Source: Mangifera indica (taxonomy: Eukaryota > Streptophyta > Magnoliopsida > Sapindales > Anacardiaceae). Taken from it: a DNA stretch of 64,000 nt. The notes beneath the pieces are model-generated. The model worked only from the letters and a program-made list of their open reading frames with translations. It had not been told where the DNA came from and did not search any database. Positions 1-13,078 of the stretch are shown here, in pieces. The DNA is taken from positions 16,927,945 through 16,991,944 of the forward strand of contig NC_058140.1 of assembly GCF_011075055.1 (NCBI RefSeq). The letters are read 5' to 3'. Position numbers and translations under genes: made by a program. Each line of letters starts with the position of its first letter. The stretch's first letter is position 1.

Positions 1-100
1 CAATTAAAGCTTTCCATGTAACAACTTCTCTTTCTGTCTGGTTATCCTCATTCTACCTATCACATGGAAATCTTTCTTTATATGCATGCCATCCTTGTAG

Positions 101-3100
101 GGCTCTGAGTTTGATATTGATCGTGCTGATATACAGACTGTGAAACTTGCTGGTAATGAATTGTGTTCATCAGCAGACTTTCTTTGTCTTTTAGTTGTGA
201 GTTTGAATCTGTCTTATTCTTTTGTTTATTTTCTATGCAGGACTTCTACATGACATTGGACATGGACCATTTAGTCACACGTTTGAGCGCGAGTTTCTTC
301 CGCGAGTTCTTAACGGATCCAACTGGTGATTAACTTTCTTCAATAGATTATATGTTTTGTTCTCTTTCACAACAGACAACCAAAGCATAATTCGATTTAA
401 CTTAATACTATTAATGGTGTCAGTGGATAAAGTAACAATGGTGACAACCGTCAAATAAAGATCTTAGAATCATAGCTTACATTAATTAATAAGATTTCAT
501 TTTTAAATTACTGTTTATATCTATTGAAGCAAATGTATGGTGACCTCAATAGTCATGTAATTTTCTGTTTGTTCTCTCACCATGTAAGTTGAGACGACTA
601 CTTTTTGAATATCTATTAGAATGCCATCTTAGAACTCTATATTTCTTAGACATACAAAATTATCAAATTTTCATACAAGTGCTCTCTACTTTCACAATAT
701 GTATTCGATATAATTTATGTAGTTATATTTTAACAAGATTTTCAAAGACATTTCCATGGTTGAGAAGAAATAAGATAATTTGATTTTCTTCTAGGTGTTA
801 TATACTAAAATGCAAAACTTCTCTACCATCAAGTGGTATTATTTAGGCTGATGAAACATAATATTCTTTTCGTTTCTGAGCTGCCCTTGTGAAATTTTTA
901 TAGGCCTTGTACTTAGAGATTTAATACATTGCTTTTGAGTAATTAATCTAATTAAATATTGTCAGGTCTCATGAGGACATGTCTGCAAAGATGATAGACT
1001 ACATTGTTGATGAGCACAATATTGAGATTGATTCTGAAAGCATCAAGAGAGTAAAGGTTACATTACTTAACCTTCTATTTTCTTCTTTCACTTTTCTCTC
1101 GATAAACTCATACTCATAAGCACCCCTCTATCCATTGGAGTTCCATCATGATACAGAAGATGAAAGTTGCAGAATTTTATATTATGTTTTGGGATATTTA
1201 TGTTACGAGCATGTTGCTCCAAGAATACCTAGCTGGCAGACAGTCTTATTTGGAATGATTTTCTTATCATTTTTGCATCCTAGCTATCATGCCCTTAGAC
1301 ATGGCCAATGTATGCTTTCGTATGTTTGTCAAAATGTTGATATCCTCTCATGTTAGCATCTTTTGGTTACAATGACTTCTGAAGGTTTTTTATCCAAGCA
1401 TTCTATGCACACATGAATAAGAATTTGCATGTAGAAATATGGACTCTGATATATATTTGATTTCTTAACAGGAAATGATTGTTGCTAGCCATACTTCTGA
1501 CAGGGTAATTCATCTAATTGTCCAACCTTTTTAACTTGGCTTATGCTAGTAGTTCTAAATTCTTATCCTTTGATGTATGTAGAGTACAAAGGAAAAGCAG
1601 TTTTTATATGATATTGTTGCAAATGGTCGAAATGGAATTGATGTGGACAAGTGAGGCCACTAATTTTTCTCATCTCTTTGTGATAATTATTTTGATAGAT
1701 CCACATGGTTTTGACTACAGAAAGTCATTGCACTTCATTTGTTTATAGGTTTGATTACATTGTACGTGATTCCCGGGCTTGTGGTCTTGGCTGCAATTTT
1801 CAGTTTGAAAGGTATGTTTCAATTTCTTCTGGAGGTTTAACCTTATGGCAGATACATGATAATGCTCATCCTTCAGTTTAAGTTCAAATTATCGTGATGT
1901 GTGTGAACGTCCAGAGGTTGGAATCAAGCTTTTTGCTTTATTGTCATGCACTGTAAATAAAATCTTTGTACCTTTTTTTAATCAATTTGGCAGGTTAATG
2001 GAAAGTATGCGAGTCATGGGTGATGAGATATGTTACCGAGCCAAGGATTGTTAGTATAATTTGAAACATTTTATCTGATTAAAAGTAAGTGTATTATATT
2101 ACCTAAAATTTGATATTCTGGTCAGATCTTACTGTTCACAAATTATTTTCCACACGTGCTGATTTACATCGGACAGTCTATACACATGCAAAAGTAAAGG
2201 TACCTATTTTCAATTGGTTTATCTTTTCTGTCATATGTAGTGGTGGTATGAATGTCAGTAAATTTTTAATCTGCATTTGAATGGTAAATGCAATGTGTTG
2301 GACTATATTTCTGGTTTCAGGCGGTAGAACTTATGCTTGTTGATGCTCTGTCAGAAGCAAATCAATATCTTGACATTTCGTCCTCAATTCAACAGCCATC
2401 TGAATTTTGGAAGGTTTAGCATGAAATAATTTAAAATTTCTTTATACTGATTGTGTGAACACTTAACTATTCTTCTCAACGTACAGTTAGATGACTTAAT
2501 AGTGAAAACAATTTTGATTGATCCCCGACAAGAGCTCAAGAAAGCAAGAGATTTAATCCTTCGTATTCGGAGAAGGGAAATATACCAGGTATCTTTGTAT
2601 TATTGTCGGGACAGTGTATGATGTTAAGTCTTTCATCTGTGTCAATAAAAAAAAGTAATTTATTTCTTTGAAGCTTTTCAGCATGCTGTACCGTGGTTTA
2701 AATGCGGTATAATCATAGCAATTTATATGTTTTTCAGTTCTGCAATGAATTTTCAGTTCCAAAGGCCAAGCTAGAGCACTTCAAAGGCATCACTCCACAA
2801 GATATTGTTTGTTCTCAGGTGTAGTAGACATACTCTGTGTATTTATATATTTTTTGCCCCATGGAGTCGCGGTATCTCAAAGAGTGATTTGTCAATCAGA
2901 AAGCTGGTGGTGTTTCACTAAAAGAAGAAGATGTTGCTGTGAGCAATGTTAGGATTAATTTGACTCGTGGAAGGAAGAACCCCCTTGAAAGGTACATGAG
3001 AAAGGAAGACACAAAGTAATCATGATGGAGGACTAGTATTTTTCCTTAAACCTTTTGATCCATATGCTTCTCTGCTAATAGATTTTGACTGTGATCTCTC

Positions 3101-3820
3101 CTTTGTGTATGTATATTTTTATGCAGCATCAATTTTTTCAAGGTACACATTCACTTCCTTTCTGCATTACATTCTGTTTGCAGATGACAGTGTAGTTGTT
3201 TACAAAATACTATAATAAAATCACCATACTTCAACAAAGAAGGATTACCTGGAGTTTTTTTAAGTAAAAAAATAGTTTCTCAATCCTGAACAGATTGCGT
3301 TGACTACTGTAAAAAAAATTCTTCGATGAATGAGACAAATAACTTGCTTTTTTTAAATAGACAGGGAGTTTGACAAATATATGTGAACTAGTGATATTTA
3401 GGACTGAGTTTAAAAATTAAAAAAACATTTTGAATCTGAAATAAAGTAGAGGTGAAATATTAATTACAATTTGGAGATCTGAATAGCTTTTGTTTTGTTT
3501 AATCAGGACTATGATTGCAATGAGAAGTTTCCCATTCAGGATGATCACATCAGTCATTTGCTGCCTGCATGCTACGAAGACATGATTGTGAGGGCATACT
3601 CTAAGAAGCCCGAACTGGTTTGTGAAAAATTATTATTTAAATTATATGGTTATAATATCAATTTACTTAACATTCTTAACTATTCCCATGAATGAAGGAA
3701 TTTTAATTATCAACACAGGTGGGAGCCGTTTCTGAGGCCTTTGAGAATCTCCAGTTAAAAATGTTTGGTATGAAAGCACAGGTGCATGATACTCCTGAGA
3801 AGAAGAAACGCCGACTATAA
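101..3820 (+). CDS. VEN4: SAMHD1/VEN4-type HD-domain dNTP triphosphohydrolase (5' end outside window)
   Basis: This is the plant homologue of SAMHD1, which splits dNTPs into nucleoside and triphosphate and so controls the nuclear dNTP pool; Arabidopsis VEN4 affects leaf greening. Exons: 101-152, 241-325, 966-1056, 1472-1504, 1583-1650, 1749-1811, 1994-2049, 2126-2199, 2321-2413, 2487-2588, 2738-2818, 2900-2991, 3127-3142, 3507-3617, 3719-3820. Every junction is GT-AG and all phases agree. The second exon encodes LLHDIGHGPFSH, the metal-binding HD motif; a further Asp lies in FDYIVRDSRACGLGCNFQF. The C-terminus ends in a basic EKKKRRL tail, a likely nuclear signal. The N-terminal exons lie upstream of the window. 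The reading frame is intact, so the gene is probably functional. Identity is very likely from near-continuous resemblance to remembered VEN4 sequence. Confidence 0.93.
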
Positions 3821-5799
3821 ATAATTGCTGCAATTCTTTGTCTACCTTGCTTAATATAAATAATATATACAGACTCTATAGTCTATACATATAGAACCAT
3901 GGACTGTCAAAGAAAAGTAAAAAAGAAAACAAAAAACAATAGAAAGTGTATAAATTCAGTGAATGTTAACATGCATATATGTCTGCTAGGGGCTTGTTTG
4001 TTACTACATATTCATCTATGTGCATCTATAACATAACATTGATGTCTGGCTTATTTTTCACTTCTTCTCTAAACATGTAGGTGTTGTATGGTCATGAGTA
4101 TGGTTTTTATTTATTAAAACATCTTTCTTGGCTTTATTTAACGAGCAAGGGCAATTCTGAAACTACTAGAACCTGCATGTAATTGAACATTTTACCATAA
4201 TATTAACTTAAATCAGAAAATGATTTTAAAATGTATTTCTTCGAAATAAAATGGGAACCGGAATATTGACTAGTAAGTCAAACCAAGAACCACCAGCAAG
4301 ATTTGGCCGAATGAGTGAGTAGACATGGTGTTAACCCTAAGAAGGGAGAGAAGTTCATCATATTGCGCTTTTGTCAGTCCGGTAATAGGAGATTGGCTTG
4401 ATGAGTTAGTTGCCTTCATCTTGTAGTTGTTTTGTTTTGCGGCAAAAAACAAATCCTTATCTTCATTTTGGTCCCTCTGCCAATCATTCTTTAGCTTTGC
4501 CGTCCAGAAAAAATAGGGGCAGAGAGTCTATTGCTCCTCGGTAACATATTAAGGGGAAGAAATTGTAAGAAGAAGAAAACTTTGTTTCATTGTGTATATT
4601 AATTAATTACCCTTGGTTTAGTATCAGTTTATACATAACAACATCATTTCTATAGAAAAGAAAATAAATAATTACAAACTGATTTTCCAGTAATTATAAT
4701 TGATTTTTTCCTAATTTCCCACAATATATTTGTAAACTGATCCTCTCCTCAACAGATCTTCCTTGATTATAGTATATACTGATTTTCTTCCTTGATTATT
4801 GATTATAGAGGCCTTTGAGAAGCTCCAAGTAAATGTATAAATACATACAAGCACTAATTATATTCGCCATTGACTGTCATAAAAACTGAAAAAAAGAAAC
4901 TAAAGAATTGTATATATACACACACGTGATATGCGTACGTATGAGTGCTATGGGATTGTGCATTAACCCATATATGTATGATATATCATCTAAAACTTTG
5001 ATGCCTGGCTTATTTTTTTAATCCATGTATTTTCCAATTTATGAGTATGCTTTTCATTTAGAAAAATAAAAAAATATTGGCTTTAACGTGAAACCGCTGT
5101 GAACAACATTTAATTCTCTCTTTTACCAAAATATTATAATAATAAAATATACGATGCATGGTCATTTTGAACACCACTGATGTGTAAGTACAAAAATAAC
5201 CTTGTACAACTTGCCAATTATTTAAAATATTGTTCTATGAAATAATAATATAAAGAGAAAAAGGCTTTTACGTCGTTGTTGTAATGGTAATTCTAATTCA
5301 AAAGACTTGATACGTACGTTAATCAAATTTCTAAGTTTTTATCATAATCCGCCCACCACCTAACTTCAATTTTTTATGGAAATAATTTACGTTAGGTTTT
5401 ATACTTTATTCTATTTTGGGCTTTACAACTTCATACAAATTTTAAGTAATTTTAAATAACAAATTTCTGTACAAAATAATAATAATAAAAGCATCATCTA
5501 GATTTATATATATAAATAATATATGCTTTTTTTTTTTTTACATAAATAAATTATAAACGCCTTCCATAAGTTATTATATTTTTCAGCATGGATTTTATTT
5601 TTATTTTTATAATTTTCTCAAGTTACTGTAATATCCATGGAATTCGAATAGGATGAAAATATATAACGAATGATTTTCTGATTGACTAAAATCAAATCTC
5701 GGTTTAAGTTGGAAACAGATACCTTGTACTGCTGGTATTTGAGTCGCAGTACAAATATACCACAAACGAACAAACAAAGCCAACCAGAAACAAAGAGCT
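3821..5799. other. Intergenic region between the VEN4 and CBC-like genes
   Basis: AT-rich DNA holding the 3' UTR of the upstream gene, its decayed duplicate at about 4808-5145, and the promoter of the kinase gene. I see no other coding exon. The bases just before the kinase start, about 5730-5799, are less AT-rich and probably form its 5' leader. Confidence 0.6.
4808..5145 (+). pseudogene. Relic duplicate of the last exon and 3' UTR of the VEN4-type gene
   Basis: The sequence at 4808-4835 nearly repeats the last-exon stretch at 3735-3762 (GAGGCCTTTGAGAA shared, then CTCCA). The resemblance continues through the downstream region in the same order: a GACTGTCA block (3903 and 4872), a TGGCTTATTTTT block (4047 and 5004), an ATGAGTATG block (4095 and 5041) and a TTTTACCA block (4190 and 5121). 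No open frame survives, and no upstream exons are visible between 3820 and 4808. It reads as a tandem duplication of the gene's 3' end that has since decayed. Confidence 0.65.
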
Positions 5800-6078
5800 A
5801 TGGAGAAGATTGATCTGAAGAAGATGGATGAGCAGCTTTCAAGACTTTATAACCGAACGCCATGGAAACTACAGAAAAGCACAGAGATTTCGGAGGAGTT
5901 TAGACAGAAAGGGAAACTCGAAGAAGAGTGGGAAATTGATCCCAGTAAACTTATCATAGAAGAAGTCATTGGTCGAGGCGCCTATGCTTGTGTCCACAGA
6001 GGCCATTACAATGGCCAAGAAGTTGCAGGTACGTGATCACTTGTCATCTTTACAACGTCAAAATAATTAAGTTTCATA

Positions 6079-6143
<65 letters not shown>

Positions 6144-7292
6144 TTTTAATTGTCTCAGTTAAAATTATTGACTGGGGAGAGGAGGTTCCAAGGACGAAAG
6201 ACAAAATAGAATCACTAAGGGTGGCTTTCAAACAGGAGGTTTCTCTTTGGCATAATCTTAATCATCCTAACATTACAAAGGTAATAAAAACCTTAGCTTC
6301 CTCCTAACTTACAAGGATTTTGTGTGAGAATTTCATTGATTATTTGTCCTGATAATCAGTTCATAGGTGCTACGATGGGCGCATCAAAGCTTCATACTCG
6401 GATTGATGATGAAATTAGAATTCCATGTAATAACTTGTATTGTGTTTCTGAGTATCTTCCTGGAGGTACTTTGAGGTCTTACTTGATAAAGAACCGGAGA
6501 AAGAAATTGCCTTTCAAGATTTTCAAACAATTGGGTCTAGATCTTGCAAGAGGGTCCTTCTTCTATCTTTGTGATTTGATCATTACTTTGATTTTCCTTT
6601 TCAATACAATATATAAAGCTCATTATATTGACTTGTACCAAATTTTTTACAGCTTGAGTTACCTTCATTCCAAGAAGATTGTCCACAGAGATATAAAGAC
6701 AGAAAATTTGCTTCTTGACAAGAATCATACACTCAAAATAACTGACTTTGGAGTGTCTCGATTTCAAGCTGTAAATCCTAATGACATGACAGGCAATACT
6801 GGAACTATTGGGTATATGGCTCCAGAGGTATTATTAAATCAACCATTAAGGATTAGAATTTTTTAACCCTTTGTCAACATTGATTGACATCAAATTTTAT
6901 GTCACAGGTTCTAAATAGTGAACCATACGACAGGAAATGTGATGTGTACAGTTTTGGAATTTGCTTGTGGGAGATTTATTGTTGTCACAGGCCTTATTAT
7001 AATTTCAACTTCCAATTGACAACAGCTGTGGTGGATCAGGTACATAAGTATTTATTCTTTTTGGCAAGACTTTACGGAGAAAAAAATTGACAAAAATGTA
7101 AATTTGTAACTTCAGAATTTGAGGCCAGAAATACCCAAAAGTTGCCCGGAAGCTCTAGCACAAGTGATGCGGCGATGCTGGGACGCAGACCCCAACAAAA
7201 GACCAGAGATGGAAGAAGTGGTTGCCATGCTTGAAGCCATTGACGTCCACACTCATCATAAGCATGGCTGCTTCTGCTTTCGGAGCCAGTAA
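5800..7292 (+). CDS. CBC1: Raf-like MAPKKK (group C) protein kinase, CBC1/CBC2 type
   Basis: A predicted 342-residue cytosolic Ser/Thr kinase. Arabidopsis CBC1 and CBC2 act in guard cells, downstream of phototropins and HT1, in blue-light and CO2 control of stomata. Exons: 5800-6028, 6159-6280, 6360-6553, 6653-6827, 6908-7039, 7116-7292; phases fit throughout. Visible features: EEWEIDPSKLII just before the kinase domain, VAVK with catalytic Lys78 built across intron 1, HRDIKTEN (His193-Asp195), DFG (213-215), GTIGYMAPEV, CDVYSFGICLWEIYCC, and the family's GCFCF near the C-terminus. Odd: the glycine loop reads GRGAYACV, so the third glycine is alanine and a cysteine follows. Intron 1 carries a long TA repeat. 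The family call is firm; which CBC paralogue is not resolved. Confidence 0.92.
6083..6140. repeat. (TA)n microsatellite in intron 1 of the CBC-like kinase gene
   Basis: About 58 bases of uninterrupted TA dinucleotides followed by a T run directly before the acceptor of exon 2. It is likely to vary in length between individuals. Confidence 0.95.
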
Positions 7293-7943
7293 AACCAACC
7301 GAGCTTGTATATTGGTTGTGCAAATATGCTTATGTTTTAGTTTTGTGCGTGTAGACATGCTTATGTTGGTGCACAATTCTTTTTGTTTTAGTTGTGCAAT
7401 TCTTTTTGTTCAGTTGCCCGCTGCTAATTTTTTTTTTTAACTGTCAAAGTCTGTTAAACAGAAAGAAGAAAGAGTAGCCTGGTGTTTCGTCCACATGAAA
7501 ATTGACATTTCCTTCTCTGACTGGAAATTTCTGGACGGGCATTACATTGAAATTGATTTCAGCTCAGATATAATAAACCGAACCTCTCTTAGCATCTTCC
7601 TAAGAAAGGGAAAAGAATTGTAAATTTAAAACCCTCAGACCTATCAAGAAGTTATAAAACCACCATCACTGGCTATCTGCAGTATTTTTTGCTCCTATAA
7701 AGCTGCTGAGGCGATTGAAGAGTATGAACCACCAGTGATTGTCCGAATACCAGCCTTCACATTTACTGTCATGATGATGCTTTTGGACTGATTTTACAGC
7801 TTATTCAGAATTAATTGCCAAAACTTTTTACACAATTCATTGGCTATTAATTCTTCACAGAAGGAGAGAAGCCAAAAAGTTGAATCATTTATACAGTCTC
7901 AACATTGTCGCACACCATATCCACCAGCAAAATTAAGTCAGTT
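7293..7943. other. Region between convergent genes (CBC-like kinase and OTS-type protease)
   Basis: The two genes point toward each other here, so this stretch should hold both 3' UTRs and poly(A) signals. AATAAA-like and T-rich runs are present, and I see no coding exon. Confidence 0.6.
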
Positions 7944-10900
7944 TCAGCCTACAGCACCACCTGAAGATGACGACGATTCCCTACTACGACAGCTCTCTCT
8001 GGCAACTTGAAATTCTTTCTCAAGTAAATTCCGTATTTTCACTCTCAAACCCGAGGCCTCTTCAGCTTTAAACCATCGCTTTCCAAACTGAAACAAAAAA
8101 GTTAAAACAAATGTAACATCTTTGGGAAATGATTACACAAAGACATCTAACAAGATCAATTATAAGAAGAAAAAAAAAGTACCATTGCAAGGTCTTTCCT
8201 CTTCAGCCTTTCTGGGGCCTCTTCAATGAAGCGCTCCATAAAGAAAAGTACAAAGAGACCACAATCATAATCATTTTTTTGTTGGGGAACCTGGTTGAAA
8301 ATATTAATGGAATGAAATCATTGAGGTAAATTTCGAAACATATATACTCAACCTGTAAATATCAATTTATGAAGCGTATCAACAAAAATCCATCTCGAAG
8401 ATTCAAACAGGACAGCAAGATATCAATAAAATTTCTAGCAAGCAAACTAATTTGCTCCAACAAATGATCAAGAATAAAGTCTATATGCATTGTAAGTCAT
8501 AATTCATTCTAACAAAACACTCAACAACAATTCAATATGATACTTTGGTTTGCATAAAAGGACTAAAAGGAACATTATTTAATTTTTCAGCCATACAGAT
8601 AATAAACAAAAAGTTCTGTGACAAAAACAACCAAATAACTTTTGGTATTAGAACATTGAACATAAAGCATGACTCTTCTCAGCAAGACAACTTGGTCAAA
8701 ATTTTCAAAATATTTTACTGCCTAGGTCAGGTACGACTTACTAAGTCTTGTTGCCATTGAATATGTACGAGTACAATACAAATCACAATAATATTCAACT
8801 AACCACACCATGCAACAACAAAACATATGTATTTTACATGAAATTTACCACAATTTTTCGCTCATCAATACAACTAGGAAGATGTCTCCATATTCTTTCA
8901 GGAATTGGAATATCTGAAGGAGAAATTTCTAGATTCAAAAAGTTCCATTCTTCTTTAAGATAGCTGGAGAGCACAATTTTGCATCATTGTTAGCATTAAA
9001 TTTACATTAAGAAGACAATCAAATAGAGGTTTTTAAACAACAATCACTATCCCATACATTTTACTTTTCTTTGATATGAAAATATTAATTAGAGAATGCC
9101 AACAAGGATAAAAACACGAGGACTAAGGAAAAAGATGCTTAATAACTAATTTAAAAGTATCCCAAGGCTCAGTTGATTTAAAATTGAAAAACAATTCTTT
9201 GCATATGAAAATAAATAGGAACTTTTAAGAAAATGCATTTGATTGAAATGTTAAAAAACAACAATTTCAATACAATACTATTAAGTAATGTAAAATCAGA
9301 AAACAAAATGTTTAAAACTGAAAACAGTTTTTGAATATAATCTCAAAAGCACATTTAGATCAAATTTAAAAGATTTAGGATTGTATCTTAGTTTTAAAAA
9401 AAAAAGAAATTTGAATATCAAAAATCAAACCAGACCCTTAAATTTCCAGAAAGGAAAGTTCAAATATTGGCCGACACTCCTAGTGTCCTACACTCTCTAG
9501 TCCCCACCAACTCATCATCATTACAACACCAGATATGTTGTGTTATGGCACCCCAAAAGTTCAAAAAAGGAGGACCGTCAGCATGTATAGCCACAGAAAC
9601 TAGAGCAACAAGGAGACGGTTCACAGATCAAACATTATGCATCAAACAAATTGATTATAAAAATAACAACTACTTACATTTCTATATGATAAAATTCTAT
9701 ATAAAGCAGATATTAGAGTAAAAATGTTATCAAAATTATGTTATGCTATTGATGCTCAGGAAAAAGAGAAAATAACTTATTAACCAAGCTCAAAAGTAAC
9801 CACATGAAGACTTAAAATAGAAAACTTAATAATAGTCCCCTACTTAATATGCCAATGTAAAAATAAAAAGGCATTTTCTAAGGAACATTGATCCATTTAT
9901 CATCTTGTAAATTAACAGAAGTTACAACTATTTAATGATCTCATCAAAAGATTATGCATGTAATTTCAACAATTATTACAAAAAATCATATGCACTCCTA
10001 CTCTTCAAACATTTAGTAAACAGATTCCTTACTCTAATTTCATGCGTACAAACTTAAAGTGATTAATCATAAAGACAACTTAATGCTGTGCAAAACAATT
10101 CTTTCATCTCACCTTCTGATGTTACCAAAAATTGACTTGCTTGAGTGAAGACCCAAGGAATCCAAATGAAGTAAAATTGGCTCTGATTCATCTTCCTTGT
10201 CTGGGATACAGATAATCACCAAGCTCCAATGAAGACTGAATCCATCAGCAACATATAAGAATTCAAATATGAGAAGTGGTGCAATCCAAGCAATAATAAG
10301 AAAAAAGGAGGTGGGGTGGGGGTGCGCGTGCGATGAGGATAGAGAACCATGACCTATTAAAACATATATACAACTTATATACATGTTGCATGCTAAATGG
10401 ATATTAAAAAGCAAAAAGTAAATTGGATCTGCTCAGCATCTGATACAAAATCATTCAATAATTCAAACATGAAAAAATCATTCGTCCTAATTTTTTTATA
10501 TATATTTATATATACACACACACACTTTCCAACAATTTTCCATTCCCTCACAAAATATGGTTAATTGATTTGTTGACTGTTTCTAGATCATTGCAAAGCA
10601 CCATTTTCAAATGACAACAAATTCTTGCAAAGCCAACCTAATTTTTTTTTTAAAAAAAAAAAATTTTAAGAAACAAAGTAACAACTATAAATTAAAAACA
10701 ATAATCACAAAAAGAGTGAACAAGCTATCCACAAATGAGAACTATACGGTATATGATGAAAAGCTTACTAAGAAAATCTATAGATAACACCAAAAAAATT
10801 ATGCCAATAGCAAACCAGAAATTCTCAATTTAAGTGAACAAAGATAGTATCTCAAAAGGATTCTGAAACCAATGCCCAAAGAAAAGCAAGAAATGGATTA

Positions 10901-13040
10901 TGTCCCAGAAAAATATGAATATCTTCCAAGCATCTTTCTTCAAACTTCAATTTCTTTTTCACCAAATCACCCAAAAAGTAGCTGGAGCAGCACAAGTCCA
11001 CAGACTTTGGTCTGTTCTCCTTTACCAAAGACATAAAAGTGTTATGAAAGGAAGTCACATCAAGACGCTAGGATGAACCACTAAATTTCTGCTGCTTAGA
11101 AAAAGATTATAGCCTAAATAGCTCAATATGACCCACTAAATTATTTAACCATCTTTTTGGAGCTAATATTCAATATAGTCATAAGGATAACTGTTTTTAG
11201 TAAAAAGAATATAAATTCAAGAATAAGTTAAGCTTTTAGACTAAATGGTTGTTGAACAAGATTCTTGAATAAAAAAGTCAGCTAAGGATGCTATGCATTG
11301 ATTATTCCAAAGCCACAATAACATACAGGAATGATTTGCATGTACAATCATGGTGAACACAGCTTTCAATAAGCAGTGTTCACGAATAGGAAAAGGACAA
11401 AGCTTGTTTAGCAGATAAAAATAACTAAATATAGAAACAATCTAGTTGTGCAGCTATCTCATTTTGATCATAATAATAATAGGCTGTGATTCCACTAAGA
11501 ACTGCAAAGGGCTAGCTAGACCCAATAATGAACTCGCCAAAATTTTATTTGCAAATAACTAATGAGGTCACAATCAATGTGTAACAATCTAAACATTACA
11601 GAAGACAATTGATCATTGTGGTAATTTTTTTATAAAAGTTTGGTTAAAATTATTGTACAATCCTCCACAAAGAGAACTTACTCTTCATGTATAGGAATAA
11701 ATATATATGCCTTCTGAAATATATTGACACCCTTCCACCACCTCCGGAACTTGATAAAAGAATCCTTTTCACTGCCCTACATAAACAAGAGAAGAAAACT
11801 TACTCGTAGCATCACTAGAGAAAAAAGAAAGCCAAAAATTGCAACTAAAGACACCAGTCAAAATCAAGCATAATTCTTCAAGGAAAACATAGCCACATTA
11901 ACATATGAAATCCAAAAATAAATTGGTAAAAAAACAGTTTTTTCTTAATAGCTTCTTAAGATCAGCAGAAACTTGTAATTGGGAGACAAATGTGTCCATG
12001 AACAATCCTTAGAATTTCCTAAATATAAATCATGGACAAGAAGCTAAGAGGCCTCAACATCAATATTAGCAAAGCCATGGAAATATCCAATCAAGCACAT
12101 ATTCAAAACCTCGAGAGCCAAAGTAATAAAAGATTAGTCAGGTATTTAATCCTAAAAGTTCAGTGTTTTTCAAACGCTAATTCAAAATGGATTACAGATT
12201 CAAAAATGTAACTCTCCCTATATGCTATAGAATATCAAGCAGATTGTTAAGCATAGAGAAAGTAGCTACCTTGTGTGATACAGCCTCCTTGAGTTTCTGG
12301 TAAAAATATGTGTTGAAAAAATGGCAATCCCATATGGCCCTATTTGTCGGGGATGATTGCTGCTGTAAATACCTAGAAAGTTGAACTCACAACTGATTAT
12401 CTACAGAAACTGAAAAGCAAATCCACAAGTAACATGTCCACCCAAAATACAACAAAAACATAATAGATTCCTCATTAGGACATTTTGGACACTATCACAA
12501 GAACTAAATAGCACACAAGCTGAAGATAATTGCACTGGAACTCCAGAGTTAACAAAACAAAAACAATCAAGATCTCCTCTTACACAAGGCCACATATACA
12601 TACAGAATAAGCAGAGCAGATTTGCCATGAGAGATGTCATATCATTAGAAAAAAGTAATCAACCTGTAGAATTGGTTCCTACCAACAACATCGTTTGATG
12701 CTGATGACTACTGATATTTGAGTTGTCTGACCTGTTTAACCTATATTGTATAGATTTTTTCACTTTAGATACGTCTTAACTTTTGTGGACAGCTTGCTTA
12801 TTCACTCTTTTGTAATTATTTAAATCAATGATATTGCAATTTTTCTTCTCAAGAAAGAAAAATAATAACAATTACAATTATAATAATTAATTAATAGCAT
12901 TTGCAGTGTCTACACCTCTCGAAGATGTAAGCTTTACAACATAACCTAGCAAGCAATAAGATTGCAGCATATATGAATAATAGGGAAAAAGAACTGCCAT
13001 CCAGTGGGTTCATCCTAATAAAAGTACTTGCATCCTCAAT

Positions 13041-13078
<38 letters not shown>

